A stretch of 64,000 bases of DNA from Desulfobacteraceae bacterium (GCA_003599865.1 QZKS01000026.1:1-64000), one strand, 5' to 3'; numbered from the stretch's first letter, positions 52,099 through 61,453 are shown. Notes: generated from the sequence alone by a model not told the origin. Program-made: numbers and translations.

Positions 52099-52677
52099 AT
52101 GAAGGAAACGCCGGACCAACAGTATATCAAAAAAGAAACCGCACTGCTGATCGCGCTTGTCGCGCTGGTGATCGGATTTCTGGGGGGCGTGGTATTCGGG
52201 GCCTTCAAGTTTACGAACGCAGATCCCATTGCCGACAGCCACACTGCCGAACCTGCGCAGAATGAGGCCCTTACGCATGCAAAAGCCGAAGCCCTGAAAA
52301 ATCCCGGGAGTTTTACCGCATGGGTCAATCTGGGCAATCTCTATTTTGATCTGGGGCAGGGCAAAGACGCCATCGAGGCCTATCAAAAGGCGCTCGCCAT
52401 CCAGCCGGACAATGCCGATGTCCTTACGGATCTGGGTGTCATGTACCGCCGCAACGGGAACCCGGAAAAAGCCATTGAATCATTTGACAAGGCGATTGCG
52501 CTTGACCCGAAGCATGAGCAATCCCGTTTTAACAAGGGGGTTGTTCTGCTGCACGATCTGAACCGGAAAGAGGAGGCCATCAACGTCTGGAAAGAACTGA
52601 TCGGGATCAACCCCATGGCAATGGCCCCGAACGGTCTTTCCGTGGACGAACTCATTCGAAAAGTTAACAGCATGTAA
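52099..52677 (+). CDS. Membrane-anchored TPR protein
   Basis: 192 residues. One N-terminal transmembrane segment (TALLIALVALVIGFLGGVVF) precedes three tetratricopeptide repeats from about residue 75 (WVNLGNLYFDLGQGKDAIEA, DVLTDLGVMYRRNGNPEKAI, and a third near residue 145), with a short C-terminal extension. TPR domains mediate protein-protein contacts. The gene starts 12 bases after the regulator's stop with AAGGGGG 8-9 bases upstream, so it is likely in the two-component operon. The partner is unknown. Confidence 0.88.
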   Translation: MKETPDQQYIKKETALLIALVALVIGFLGGVVFGAFKFTNADPIADSHTAEPAQNEALTHAKAEALKNPGSFTAWVNLGNLYFDLGQGKDAIEAYQKALAIQPDNADVLTDLGVMYRRNGNPEKAIESFDKAIALDPKHEQSRFNKGVVLLHDLNRKEEAINVWKELIGINPMAMAPNGLSVDELIRKVNSM

Positions 52678-52713
52678 AAAACAATACCTGTTTAACCGGT
52701 ATCAAAACCTGTC

Positions 52714-53469
52714 ATGTTTACCTTTCTTAAAATTCTGGAATCTGTTGTACTGCCGCCGGGTATATTTGTCCTCATCCTGACGGTCATCGGATTCATGCTG
52801 TTCCGAAAGGGAATTTACCGGATCGGCATGGCAAATCTGCTGGCCGGATGCTGTATCTGGGTGCTCTCCATTTCTCCGGTTTCCCATTTTCTGATGAAGG
52901 GGCTCGAGGCCCCCTTTTCCATTCCCCCGGAAATCAACGGAGATGTCATTATCCTCCTTGGCGCAGGGCTGCGGGAAGATGTAAGGGATTTTTCCGGCAC
53001 CGGTTTCCCGGACGGGGATATGCTCGGCAGAATCGTCACGGCGGTTCGTCTCCACCGGCAATATAAACTCCCGATCCTGATCACCAGCGGAAAGGTATAT
53101 GAGCAGGGGCAAGCCGGATCGCCGGTTGACCGGCGAATCCTGACCGACCTGGGAGTTCCCCCGGAATGTATCATGATTGAAACCAAAAGCCGCAACACTT
53201 ATGAAAACGCTCAACAGGCATTCAACATCTGCCGAAGCCTGGGATACCGGAAACCGATCCTCCTGACCGCTGCCTATCACCTGAGGCGCGCCCGGATGGC
53301 ATTTGAAGCGGCCGGCCTCTCCGCCATCCCCTATCCTGCCTACCGGAACGCTTCCGAAAACCCCTCATTTTTCTGGAAAAGCTATCTTCCCAGCCATCAT
53401 GCCTTTCAGACATCCTGTGTGGCCATCCGGGAGTATCTGGGCATTGTGTATTATATAATAAAGTTTTAG
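52714..53469 (+). CDS. YdcF-family (DUF218/ElyC-SanA-like) membrane protein
   Basis: 251 residues. Two N-terminal membrane segments (LESVVLPPGIFVLILTVIGFM and MANLLAGCCIWVLSISPVSH) are followed by a DUF218 domain with the typical DVIILLGAG opening, LPILITSGKVYEQG, ESKSRNTYENAQ-type segment (ETKSRNTYENAQQAFNICR) and YRKPILLTAAYHLRRARMAF. E. coli relatives ElyC and SanA affect envelope integrity, but the reaction is unknown. It is downstream of the TPR gene by 36 bases in the same direction. Confidence 0.85.
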   Translation: MFTFLKILESVVLPPGIFVLILTVIGFMLFRKGIYRIGMANLLAGCCIWVLSISPVSHFLMKGLEAPFSIPPEINGDVIILLGAGLREDVRDFSGTGFPDGDMLGRIVTAVRLHRQYKLPILITSGKVYEQGQAGSPVDRRILTDLGVPPECIMIETKSRNTYENAQQAFNICRSLGYRKPILLTAAYHLRRARMAFEAAGLSAIPYPAYRNASENPSFFWKSYLPSHHAFQTSCVAIREYLGIVYYIIKF

Positions 53470-53487
53470 AAGGAGCCTGCGAACAAA

Positions 53488-53667
53488 ATGAATCTCGGAA
53501 CCGCATATCTTCTGTTGTCACTCCTGGCGTTTGCATTCTCCGGTCTCGGTTTTTCCGGACTGCTGGGCCAGGGAGCGGTGAATGAAAACCAGTCCCTTTA
53601 TCTGGGCATCATGTTTCTGTTTGCCGGAATTTTTCTGGTAAGCTGTTTTTTCAAGAATCGAAAATAA
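53488..53667 (+). CDS. Small two-helix membrane protein (59 aa)
   Basis: ATG at 53488 opens 59 codons to TAA at 53667: MNLGTAYLLLSLLAFAFSGL, a Gly/Asn-rich loop, then YLGIMFLFAGIFLVSCFFKN. Two transmembrane helices with a short connector are predicted. AAGGAG lies 12-13 bases upstream, a little far. It follows YdcF by 18 bases and is probably part of the same transcript. No family was recognised. Confidence 0.65.
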   Translation: MNLGTAYLLLSLLAFAFSGLGFSGLLGQGAVNENQSLYLGIMFLFAGIFLVSCFFKNRK

Positions 53668-53898
53668 AATCATGCCCGGATGAACGTTTAAGGGCCTGAG
53701 TTTACCATTGCAAAATTGCCACTCCCGTGATATTGGCCGTTACGAGACTCCGAATTTCGTTTATCAATAATATTTTTCAAATCAAGGGATTGTGCGGAAA
53801 TATTGTTCCTGCACTTTCCGAAAAGAAACCCGCAGCTTTTATAATTCCTTTTTGGGATGATAGTGAATCTAACCGTTCAAGCCGTAAAGGAGGAAACA
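53668..53898. other. Leader region before the second Liv operon
   Basis: 231 bases without a gene except the last 42, where frame continues upstream of the chosen start. The region likely contains the promoter for the binding-protein gene, but no good -35/-10 pair or repeat was recognised. Confidence 0.4.
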
Positions 53899-55089
53899 AT
53901 GCGAAAAAGTATCAATCTGGCTCTTGTATTCTGTATGGTGGGACTGTTTTTTTCGGCCAATGCCTTTGGATTCAAATGGCCGTGGGAAAAGGAAAAATCC
54001 ATTAAAATCGGAATCAATGCTCCGATCACAGGCGATATCCCCAAGGTCGGCGAGGGTACGAAATTTGCCGCCCAGATGTGGCTGGAGGATATCAATGCTG
54101 CCGGCGGGATTGATGTGGGAGGAATTAAGTATAAGGTGACGCTTGTGATCGAGGACAACGAGTCCAAAGCCGAATCCGCGGTAAAGGTCCAGACTAAAAT
54201 GATTACCGAGGATGAAGTACTGGCCATTGTAGGCCCCCAATCTTCAAAGCAGGCGATTCCGGCCGGCGGCGTGGCGGACAACTACAAAACCCCCATGATC
54301 AGTCCGTGGTCCACCAATCCGGATACCACAAAAGACCGGCCCTATGTTTTTCGCGGATGCTTTCTGGACCCCTTTCAGGGACCGGTGGTGGCCAATTTCA
54401 TCACCGAAGAATTTCAGTTCACCAAGGCTGCGGTTTTATATGATGTAGCCAGTGATTATCCCAAAGGGCTTGCCGAGTTTTTCAAAAAATCCTGGGAAGG
54501 AATGCATGGGCCGGGTTCCGTGGTTGCCTATGAAAGCTTTACAACCAAGGATGCGGATTTCAGTTCGCAACTGACCAATATCATCAATTCCGGCGCACAG
54601 GTTCTGTTCACCCCCCAGTACTATAACGAAGTCGCCCTGATCGTTCAGCAGGCTCATGAACTCGGATGGAAAGGCCCCATTGTCGGAAGCGACAGCTGGG
54701 GTTCGGCTGAAACCGTCAAGCTTTGCGGAAAAGACTGTTACGGACTGTTCTTCAGCACCCATTACGCGGCAGCCGGTGCCACCGGCGCCACCAAGGAATT
54801 TATTGAACGGTACCAGAAGGCACACGGCTATGTTCCGGATGATGTGGGCGCCCTGACCTGGGATGCCTTGAGAATTGTCCAGCAGGCCATCCAGGATTGC
54901 GGCTCTCTTTCAGGGGACATTGAGAAAGACCGGAAATGCGTTCGGGATGCCCTTGCCAAGATAAAAGAATTTCAAGGCATTACCGGCAAAATGACCTTTA
55001 CGGAAGAGGGTGACCCCATTAAGTGTGCGGTCATTGTGAAAATCAGTGAAACCGGAGAATATGAATTCTACAAATCCGTCTGTCCGTAG
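53899..55089 (+). CDS. ABC transporter substrate-binding protein (LivK-like, cluster 2)
   Basis: 396 residues. A signal peptide (INLALVFCMVGLFFSANAFG) leads into a Leu/Ile/Val-class binding fold: IKIGINAPITGDIPKVGEGT, AAQMWLEDINAAGGIDVGG, AIVGPQSSKQAIPAG and a C-terminal GKMTFTEEGDPIKCAVIVKI. RBS AAAGGAGG is 7 bases before ATG 53899, so the longer ORF from 53857 is not used. It belongs to a full LivHMGF set downstream, from which it is separated by a 326-base gap holding the second MITE-like element. The ligand is unknown; it lacks any ligase neighbours, so a true amino acid is plausible. Confidence 0.92.
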   Translation: MRKSINLALVFCMVGLFFSANAFGFKWPWEKEKSIKIGINAPITGDIPKVGEGTKFAAQMWLEDINAAGGIDVGGIKYKVTLVIEDNESKAESAVKVQTKMITEDEVLAIVGPQSSKQAIPAGGVADNYKTPMISPWSTNPDTTKDRPYVFRGCFLDPFQGPVVANFITEEFQFTKAAVLYDVASDYPKGLAEFFKKSWEGMHGPGSVVAYESFTTKDADFSSQLTNIINSGAQVLFTPQYYNEVALIVQQAHELGWKGPIVGSDSWGSAETVKLCGKDCYGLFFSTHYAAAGATGATKEFIERYQKAHGYVPDDVGALTWDALRIVQQAIQDCGSLSGDIEKDRKCVRDALAKIKEFQGITGKMTFTEEGDPIKCAVIVKISETGEYEFYKSVCP

Positions 55090-55163
55090 TCAGCAATAGA
55101 GGAAGCGTTGTTTTATTTTGTATAAAGATTGTTTCTGCAATCCCCCCTTTATAGGGGGGTACG

Positions 55164-55383
55164 CCCCATAAGCGCTCAGTTAACAATTTACTATTAATCA
55201 TTGATTATTAATTATTATAATATGATAGATCTATATTTACAAAATTAGCAAAACAAAAATAATGAATTCCGTCACTCCGGTGCAAACCGGAGCCCAGAAT
55301 CTGCTGACATTAATGAAAAAATAATATTCAATAATCAATTGTTAATTATTAATAATTAATTCAACTTAGCGCTTATAGGGGGG
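55164..55383. mobile_element. MITE-like element 2 with long imperfect terminal inverted repeats
   Basis: In the 326-base gap 55090-55415, CCCCATAAGCGCTCAGTT (from 55164) and the AT-rich tract that follows it are mirrored at the right end: the reverse complement of the segment ending 55383 reads CCCCCTATAAGCGCTAAGTT and then a similar AT-rich tract (about 55 bases, imperfect). The middle contains CCGGTGCAAACCGG, a palindrome similar in kind to that inside the first MITE. No ORF is present. A CCCCCC-TTTAT-AGGGGGG hairpin lies at 55142-55158 just outside the left end. It is probably a non-autonomous element inserted inside the liv operon. Confidence 0.6.
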
Positions 55384-55415
55384 AATTATCTGATGCTGCG
55401 TGAGGAGTTGGCAAG

Positions 55416-56339
55416 ATGACCTTTTTTCTGCAGAACCTGGTAAATGCACTTCAATGGGGCAGTTTTTATGCCCTGATCGCATTGGGTTATTCAATGGTTT
55501 ACGGCGTTCTGATGCTGTTCAACTTTGCCCACGGCGATATCTTTATGGTAGGTGCCTATATCGGGTTTGGCGTGGCAACCGGAATCGCCGCCCTGGCATC
55601 ACTCGGCATGATTGCATTGCCCGGCTGGATTACCCTGGTCCTGACCATCATCATATCCATGATTCTGACATCCTTTGTCGGAATTCTGGTGGAACGGATC
55701 GGATACCGTCCCCTGCGCGAAGCGCCCAGAGCATCGGCAGCCATCACGGGCCTGATGATCGGGATCATCCTGGAAACCGGGAACCTGGCACTGCTGGGTG
55801 CCCGGAGAATCAGCTTTCCGCCGATGATCGAATCCGTGACTTACAATCTCGGCGGGGTATTTGTCACCAACAAAAAAATCATGATCGTTGCCGTATCCAT
55901 CTCCCTGATGATTGCCCTTTCCCAGTTCATCAAAAAAACCAAATGGGGTATGGCCATGCGTGCAATGGCATATGATTATGCGGTGATTCCGCTGATGGGG
56001 GTTCCCCTGAACACGATTGCCGCGCTTACCTTTGCCCTGGGTTCCGCACTGGCGGCAGCAGCAGGAATTCTTTTTGGCGTCGCCTATCCGGTGCTGGACC
56101 CGTATATGGGAATCGTGTTTGGATGGAAGGCATTTGTCGCCGCGATACTCGGAGGCAGGGGTTCCATCCTCGGAGCGACCCTTGCCGGATTCCTGCTGGG
56201 ATTTATTGAAATCTTTGTGGCCATGATCTTTCCTTCCACCCTGCGCGATCTGATTGCCTACTCCATTATTCTGATGATACTGGTATTCCGGCCTCACGGA
56301 TTTTTTGGCGAACCCTACAGCGCAAAGCTCCGTCTCTGA
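55416..56339 (+). CDS. livH: ABC transporter permease LivH (cluster 2)
   Basis: 307 residues with the LivH pattern: LVNALQWGSFYALIALGYSMVYGVLMLFNFAHGDIFMVGAYI, a C-terminal FVAAILGGRGSILGATLAGFLLGFIE and ILMILVFRPHGFFG. GAGGAG lies about 9 bases before ATG. It forms the channel with LivM. The insertion of the MITE-like element directly upstream may affect its expression relative to the binding protein. Confidence 0.93.
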   Translation: MTFFLQNLVNALQWGSFYALIALGYSMVYGVLMLFNFAHGDIFMVGAYIGFGVATGIAALASLGMIALPGWITLVLTIIISMILTSFVGILVERIGYRPLREAPRASAAITGLMIGIILETGNLALLGARRISFPPMIESVTYNLGGVFVTNKKIMIVAVSISLMIALSQFIKKTKWGMAMRAMAYDYAVIPLMGVPLNTIAALTFALGSALAAAAGILFGVAYPVLDPYMGIVFGWKAFVAAILGGRGSILGATLAGFLLGFIEIFVAMIFPSTLRDLIAYSIILMILVFRPHGFFGEPYSAKLRL

Positions 56340-56382
56340 TCCTCCGGCGGTAAATCAAATGGTTGTCGGTAAAAGGAAAAAT

Positions 56383-57690
56383 ATGGAAAAAGAGAAAGAC
56401 AGAGAAATCTCCAAAAGAAAAAAAGTGACGGATAAAATCCGATTGTGGTTTTCCCATGTTCCCTTCATCGGGTGGCTTTTGGGATGTCTGCTGGCAGTTG
56501 TCGTTGAGCAGATTTTCGGCTCCATGGTTGCGTCCATGATCGGACTGCCGAAAATTCCGGCTCTTTTCGGTTTTGTCATCATTCTCAAAGAACCATTTCT
56601 GACCCCCAGCGCTATAATCTATGTATTGATCATTTACCTCCTGCCTGTTTTTCTGATTGCGCGATTCGGATCCGCATGGCTGAATGCCCTTGCCCGAAAA
56701 CTGCTATCCCTTCCCGGCTGGATGACTACACTTCTTTATCTATTACTGATGTACGGCATTCTCCATATCTGGTCCGATATCAGCGCCTACCGGGTGCTGA
56801 CCATGAAATTAATGATGATTGCCGTTATCCTGACCTTAAGCCTTAACGTGATCAACGGGTATATGGGCGAATTTTCATGCTCCCATCCCGGTTTTATGGC
56901 AATCGGCGCCTATGTATCTTCGGCACTGACCGTCATGCTGTTTGCCGATGACAAACTCTTTGGACCGGCACTTCTTCCACCGGCTCTCGGGCCGTATCTT
57001 TTTCCGCTGGCCCTGATTGCAGGAGGCGCTGCCGCATCAATCGGGGCGCTGGTCATCGCCATTCCCTCCTTCCGGACAAGGGGAGATTATCTGGCCATTA
57101 TTTCCCTGGCATTCATGTTCATCGTGAAAAGCATTATTGAAAACCTGGAAGTTGTCGGAGGCCCCAGAGGCATGGGAAGCCAGCCGGACTATGCGAATCT
57201 TCCCACGGTGTTTATCTGGACCGTGGCATGCATTTGGATCATCAATAACTTTGTCACGTCCACAAGGGGCAAGGCGCTGAACGCCATACGAGACGATGAA
57301 CTGGCTGCCGAAGCCATGACGGTCAATACCCGACAAACCAAAATGACCGCCTTCCTGTTCTCCGCTTTCTGGGCCGGAGTGGCAGGAGGCCTCTTTGCCC
57401 ACGTCCTCCGGTACGTGAATCCCGGCACATTCGGCATTCAGAAACTGGCGGAAGTTCTGGCCATGGTGTATTTCGGCGGACTGAATTCCGTATACGGCTC
57501 CATTTTTGGAGCGGTCAGCCTCAGCCTTCTGGAAGAATTTCTAAGACCCCTGGAATTGTTCAAATGGATTATTATTCCCCTCCTCTTGATATTTGTCATG
57601 ATTTACCGACCAACAGGATTGATTGCCTTTCGGGAATTCAATTTTCAGAAAATGATCCAGCCCAGAAAAACACCGGACAAAGAGGTTTAG
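56383..57690 (+). CDS. livM: ABC transporter permease LivM (cluster 2)
   Basis: 435 residues. The N-terminal part is longer than in cluster 1, with extra membrane helices (SHVPFIGWLLGCLLAVVVEQI and AIIYVLIIYLLPVFLIARFG), as in E. coli LivM (425 aa). Core motifs are LSLNVINGYMGEFSCSHPGFMAIGAY, IPSFRTRGDYLAIISLAFMF and GGLFAHVLRYVNPGTF. ATG at 56383 has AAAGGA 6 bases upstream; earlier Mets at 56305 and 56359 extend into the end of livH. The pore partner is LivH. Confidence 0.92.
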   Translation: MEKEKDREISKRKKVTDKIRLWFSHVPFIGWLLGCLLAVVVEQIFGSMVASMIGLPKIPALFGFVIILKEPFLTPSAIIYVLIIYLLPVFLIARFGSAWLNALARKLLSLPGWMTTLLYLLLMYGILHIWSDISAYRVLTMKLMMIAVILTLSLNVINGYMGEFSCSHPGFMAIGAYVSSALTVMLFADDKLFGPALLPPALGPYLFPLALIAGGAAASIGALVIAIPSFRTRGDYLAIISLAFMFIVKSIIENLEVVGGPRGMGSQPDYANLPTVFIWTVACIWIINNFVTSTRGKALNAIRDDELAAEAMTVNTRQTKMTAFLFSAFWAGVAGGLFAHVLRYVNPGTFGIQKLAEVLAMVYFGGLNSVYGSIFGAVSLSLLEEFLRPLELFKWIIIPLLLIFVMIYRPTGLIAFREFNFQKMIQPRKTPDKEV

Positions 57691-57691
57691 C

Positions 57692-58462
57692 ATGCCGCTT
57701 CTAGAAGTCAAAAACATGACCCACTATTTCGGGGGACTGCGCGCTGTCCACAATTATAACCTTGCGATCGAACCCGGCCAGATCCGGGCGCTGATCGGCC
57801 CGAATGGAGCCGGGAAAACAACCGTTTTCAATCTCCTGACCGGAATCTACACACCCACCCAGGGAAGCATCCGCCTTTTGGATGAAGAAATCTCCGGCCT
57901 GATGCCCCACCAGATTGCGGCCAGAGGACTGGGCAGAACCTTTCAGAATCTTTGCCTCTGGCGGCATATGACGGTGCTGGAGCATGTCAAGATGGCACGC
58001 TACTCCCGAATTTCCTACGGCCTTACCGGCGCTTTTTTCGGAGGCGCAAAACGGCGGGGTCAGGAAGCGGAAATTGAGGAAAGGGCCTACTCTCTGCTGG
58101 AACTTCTCGGCATCCGGCATCTTGCCGATCAGGTGGTTGTCAACCTGCCGTATGGCGCGCAAAGAAGGGTGGAAATCGCCAGGGCTATTTCGCTGGAGCC
58201 TAAAATTCTGTTTCTGGATGAACCGACTGCGGGAATGAACCCTGAAGAACTCTCGAAGACAATGGATATTATCCGTAAAATTCACGGCGAACTGGGTTTT
58301 GCCATTTACCTGATTGAACACCGGCTCAAAGTGGTCATGGAGCTCTGTGAAAAAATTCAGACGCTTGTTTTCGGTGAGGTGATCGCCGAAGGGACGCCCG
58401 AAGAGATCCGGGAAAACCCGAAAGTAATCGAGGCTTACCTGGGCAAGGAGGTCATTCATTAA
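57692..58462 (+). CDS. livG: ABC transporter ATP-binding protein LivG (cluster 2)
   Basis: 256 residues. Walker A is ALIGPNGAGKTTVFNLLTGI, the signature is LPYGAQRRVEIARAISL, Walker B is KILFLDEPTAGMNPEE and the H-region is AIYLIEHRLKVVMELCE. It starts 1 base after the livM stop and overlaps the livF start by 1 base, so livHMGF is one tightly coupled unit. Confidence 0.95.
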   Translation: MPLLEVKNMTHYFGGLRAVHNYNLAIEPGQIRALIGPNGAGKTTVFNLLTGIYTPTQGSIRLLDEEISGLMPHQIAARGLGRTFQNLCLWRHMTVLEHVKMARYSRISYGLTGAFFGGAKRRGQEAEIEERAYSLLELLGIRHLADQVVVNLPYGAQRRVEIARAISLEPKILFLDEPTAGMNPEELSKTMDIIRKIHGELGFAIYLIEHRLKVVMELCEKIQTLVFGEVIAEGTPEEIRENPKVIEAYLGKEVIH

Positions 58463-59175
58463 TGCTGAATGTAAAAAACCTTACGGTTTCCTATGACAGA
58501 ATCAAGGCCCTTCACGGCATTGACTTTCAGATCAATGAAGGAGAGATTGTCTGTATCATCGGTGCCAATGGTGCGGGTAAAAGTACGACGCTCCGGGCCA
58601 TATCACGGCTTGTTCCTGTGGGAAAAGATACGACAATGACCTATGACGGAAAAAACCTTCTTGCCTATCCTCCGGATAAGGTCGTCAGCGAACTGGGCAT
58701 TACCCATGTACCGGAGGGCAGGCGGCTGTTCGGCAATCTCACGGTTCTGGAAAACCTTCAGCTCGCAACCTTTTCCGTCAAGGATAAACAGAAGATCGAA
58801 CAGGATCTTCAAAAGGTTTTTTCCATCTTTTCCCGACTGGAGGAAAGGAAACACCAGAAAGCCGGGACACTGAGCGGCGGCGAGCAGCAGATGCTGGCCA
58901 TTGGACGGGCATTTATGAGCGGCCGGAAAATCATGCTTCTGGATGAGCCTTCCATGGGACTTGCCCCGCTTCTCATGATAGATGTTTTTGAGGCCTTAAG
59001 GGAGATCAATCAGCAGGAAGGAACCGCCATTCTTCTGGTGGAACAGAATGCAAGACTGGCCCTTCAGTTTTCGCAACGCGGCTATGTGCTGGAAAGCGGA
59101 AATCTTGTACTGGAAGGAAACTCAGACGAACTTCTGAAAAATCCTGAAGTACGAAAAGCCTACCTTGGCGGATAG
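58462..59175 (+). CDS. livF: ABC transporter ATP-binding protein LivF (cluster 2)
   Basis: 237 residues, exactly the classical LivF length and without the basic C-terminal extension of the cluster 1 copy. Walker A is CIIGANGAGKSTTLRAISRL, the signature is LSGGEQQMLAIGRAFM, Walker B is IMLLDEPSMGLAPLL, and the H-region is ILLVEQNARLALQFS. It is the last gene of the second Liv operon. Confidence 0.95.
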   Translation: MLNVKNLTVSYDRIKALHGIDFQINEGEIVCIIGANGAGKSTTLRAISRLVPVGKDTTMTYDGKNLLAYPPDKVVSELGITHVPEGRRLFGNLTVLENLQLATFSVKDKQKIEQDLQKVFSIFSRLEERKHQKAGTLSGGEQQMLAIGRAFMSGRKIMLLDEPSMGLAPLLMIDVFEALREINQQEGTAILLVEQNARLALQFSQRGYVLESGNLVLEGNSDELLKNPEVRKAYLGG

Positions 59176-59265
59176 TTTTTTACATGTGCCGGTGCAGCTG
59201 TTTTCCGGTTCACTATTAGCCGGAAATAATAATTCGATACGGGAAAGACAAAGGTACGGTGGAGC

Positions 59266-59547
59266 ATGGAAGAAAAAATACGTGCCCGGGCCACCATTAT
59301 CGGCCGGGTTCAGGGTGTGTTTTTCAGAATGGAGACCCAAAAAGCAGCGGAGCGCTATGGTGTTACCGGATGGGTTCGAAACAAGATGGATGGAACGGTC
59401 GAAGCCCTGTTCGAAGGAGACAAGGAAGCGGTGAACAACGCACTCGACTGGTGCGAGCACGGTCCGCCGCTATCACGTGTAGAAAAAGTGATGATCGTTC
59501 ATGAACCGTATTCCGGCGAGTTCAATGACTTTCATATCCGGTACTAA
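59266..59547 (+). CDS. acyP: Acylphosphatase
   Basis: 93 residues, the normal size. It hydrolyses acyl-phosphate bonds such as that in 1,3-bisphosphoglycerate. The active-site pattern GRVQGVFFRMET carries catalytic Arg21, and VTGWVRNKMDGTVEALFEG carries Asn39. GGTGGAGC is directly before the start. It lies 90 bases after livF and ahead of a bidirectional terminator. Confidence 0.95.
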   Translation: MEEKIRARATIIGRVQGVFFRMETQKAAERYGVTGWVRNKMDGTVEALFEGDKEAVNNALDWCEHGPPLSRVEKVMIVHEPYSGEFNDFHIRY

Positions 59548-59550
59548 AAA

Positions 59551-59587
59551 AAAGGCGGCCGGTTATCTGAAGAGACAACAGGCCGCC
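59551..59587. terminator. Bidirectional terminator between acyP and the HU gene
   Basis: GGCGGCC (59554-59560) pairs with GGCCGCC (59581-59587). On the minus strand the stem is followed by seven T; on the plus strand by T5 after a short spacer. It ends the convergent HU gene efficiently and probably also acyP. Confidence 0.8.
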
Positions 59588-59605
59588 ATGCTTTTTATAA
59601 AGGGA

Positions 59606-59878
59606 CTAAACGGATTCTTTTAAGCTTTTGCCGGGTTTGAATTTCACAACGTTTGCTGCTTTAATTTTGATCACTTCGCCGGTCTGGGGATTGCGGCCTT
59701 TACGGGCGTTTCGACGTACTTTTGAAAATGTTCCGAATCCAACCAGTGTTACCTTGCCATCTTTTTTCTTCAATGTTTTTGTAACCCCATCAATAAATGA
59801 TGCCAATGCTGCTCCGGCTGCGACTTTGGAAATTCCGGCATCTTTCGCCATCTGCTCGACCAATTCTGCTTTTGTCAT
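59606..59878 (-). CDS. hup: HU family DNA-binding protein
   Basis: 90 residues with the standard HU layout: a helical body (TKAELVEQMAKDAGISKVAAG, FIDGVTKTLKKKDGKVT), LVGFGTFSKVRRNARKGRNPQTGE with the DNA-intercalating arm, and a basic C-terminus (VVKFKPGKSLKESV). It is the chromosomal architectural HU of the organism. It differs in sequence and size from the accessory HU at 11150-11428. AAAGGGGGG lies 5-6 bases upstream of ATG. It stands alone, terminated by the hairpin at 59551. Confidence 0.95.
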   Translation of the reverse strand: MTKAELVEQMAKDAGISKVAAGAALASFIDGVTKTLKKKDGKVTLVGFGTFSKVRRNARKGRNPQTGEVIKIKAANVVKFKPGKSLKESV

Positions 59879-60092
59879 AATACTTCCCCCCTTTTAAAGT
59901 TGATATCAGCAAAAACTATTATTTACAGGTCATTACAAGAGGAAATCACCAATGTCAACTGATTTTACAGGGTTTTATCATTTTTCTTTTAAAAAAAGCC
60001 CATAGATACCCTGTTATAGGACCCAAATAGGATGATTTGAAGCCGAAAACCGGATGGATCGGGGCTGCCGGTCCATAGTAAAGCTAAATTGC

Positions 60093-61367
60093 CTAAAATA
60101 GCGCCTCCACAAACTGCTCGGGCTGAAACTCCTGTAAATCATCGATTTTTTCGCCCACCCCGATATAATTAAGGGGTATGTTCAGGGCATCGCAAATGGC
60201 AATGACAATTCCGCCCTTGGCGGTCCCGTCCAGTTTTGTCAGGGCGATACCGGTCAACCCGATGGCATCATGAAACAGCTTTGCCTGGGTCAGGGCGTTC
60301 TGCCCTGTTGTCGCATCCAGAACCATCAGGATCTCATGGGGTGCATCCGGCAGTTTCTTTGCAATCGTCCGTCGGATTTTTTTCAGCTCTTCCATTAAAT
60401 TGACTTTTGTATGAAGCCTTCCTGCCGTATCGACCAGTACCACATCCATTCCGCGGGCAATGGCCGCCTCAACGCCATCATAGGCCACGGAAGCCGGATC
60501 GGCGCCATCCCGGTGCCGGACAATCTGCGCACCGGATTTCTCCGCCCAGATGGCAAGCTGCTCACCGGCAGCGGCCCGGAAAGTGTCTGCCGCAACAATC
60601 AGCACCTTCTTCCCTTGCTCCCTGAACCGGGCGGACAGTTTCCCAATGGTTGTCGTCTTTCCCACGCCATTCACGCCGACCACCATAATCACTTCCGGTT
60701 TTGCCCGTTCCATATTCCCGTTGCGGGTCTGCCCCTTCCGGATCACCGCAAGGATCTCTTCCCGAAGGGCTCTCTTCAAAGAATCCACATCCGAAATACC
60801 GGAGGTTTTTTTTCGGATTTTTTCCACCAGACTCATGGTGGTCTTTACACCGACATCCGATGTGATCAGAAGCTCCTCGATCTCCTCCAGCAGTTCTTCG
60901 TTCATTTTCTGCGAACCGGAAAAAATCCGATCCAGACCGCCGGAAAAGGTATTCCGTGTCTTGGACAACCCGTTTTTCAAACGGGAAAAAAATCCTTCCG
61001 GCGCAGGTTCGTCCGCAATTTTTTCCGCAGCCGGTTGTGTCGTCTCCTCTTCCGGTTCCGATATTTCCGCATCCCTCACTTCCACGAATGCCGGAAGAGT
61101 AACGTTCTCCGGTCCAACGGACTGCGCTTCCTCAAATGAAGCGCCTTTGTCTTCTGCTGCATCATCCGGTCTGAAATCCGGTTCTTTTTCTCCGGCCTTT
61201 TTCCCTTTACGGCCGAAACGAATCACCTGAACCAATATCAGGATAACGGTGAAAAAACCGGCAACTCCCCATAAAATCCCGGATGGAGCGGTCTCAAGAT
61301 AACGATTCAAATCGCTGAGTATGAGGGACCAATATTGAATTACTGCATCGAGTATCTGTTTCATCAT
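60093..61367 (-). CDS. ftsY: Signal recognition particle receptor FtsY
   Basis: 424 residues. An N-terminal membrane segment (LWGVAGFFTVILILVQVIRF), an acidic linker (about 50-115), the NG domain with GTPase motifs GVNGVGKTTTIGKLS, VDTAGRLHTK, and TKLDGTAKGG. It receives ribosome-nascent-chain-SRP complexes at the membrane. The clear transmembrane helix is more typical of some Deltaproteobacteria and Gram-positives than of E. coli. Three consecutive ATG (61370, 61367, 61364) follow AGGA; the middle one is chosen for its spacing of 6-7. It lies downstream of smc in the same direction. Confidence 0.95.
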   Translation of the reverse strand: MMKQILDAVIQYWSLILSDLNRYLETAPSGILWGVAGFFTVILILVQVIRFGRKGKKAGEKEPDFRPDDAAEDKGASFEEAQSVGPENVTLPAFVEVRDAEISEPEEETTQPAAEKIADEPAPEGFFSRLKNGLSKTRNTFSGGLDRIFSGSQKMNEELLEEIEELLITSDVGVKTTMSLVEKIRKKTSGISDVDSLKRALREEILAVIRKGQTRNGNMERAKPEVIMVVGVNGVGKTTTIGKLSARFREQGKKVLIVAADTFRAAAGEQLAIWAEKSGAQIVRHRDGADPASVAYDGVEAAIARGMDVVLVDTAGRLHTKVNLMEELKKIRRTIAKKLPDAPHEILMVLDATTGQNALTQAKLFHDAIGLTGIALTKLDGTAKGGIVIAICDALNIPLNYIGVGEKIDDLQEFQPEQFVEALF

Positions 61368-61453
61368 CATTTTTCCTGTCAACAAAAAATTGCCCCGTAA
61401 ACAACCTGCACAGCAGACGGAGGCCCGTTACAATGCCATAAACCGTTGCGCAT

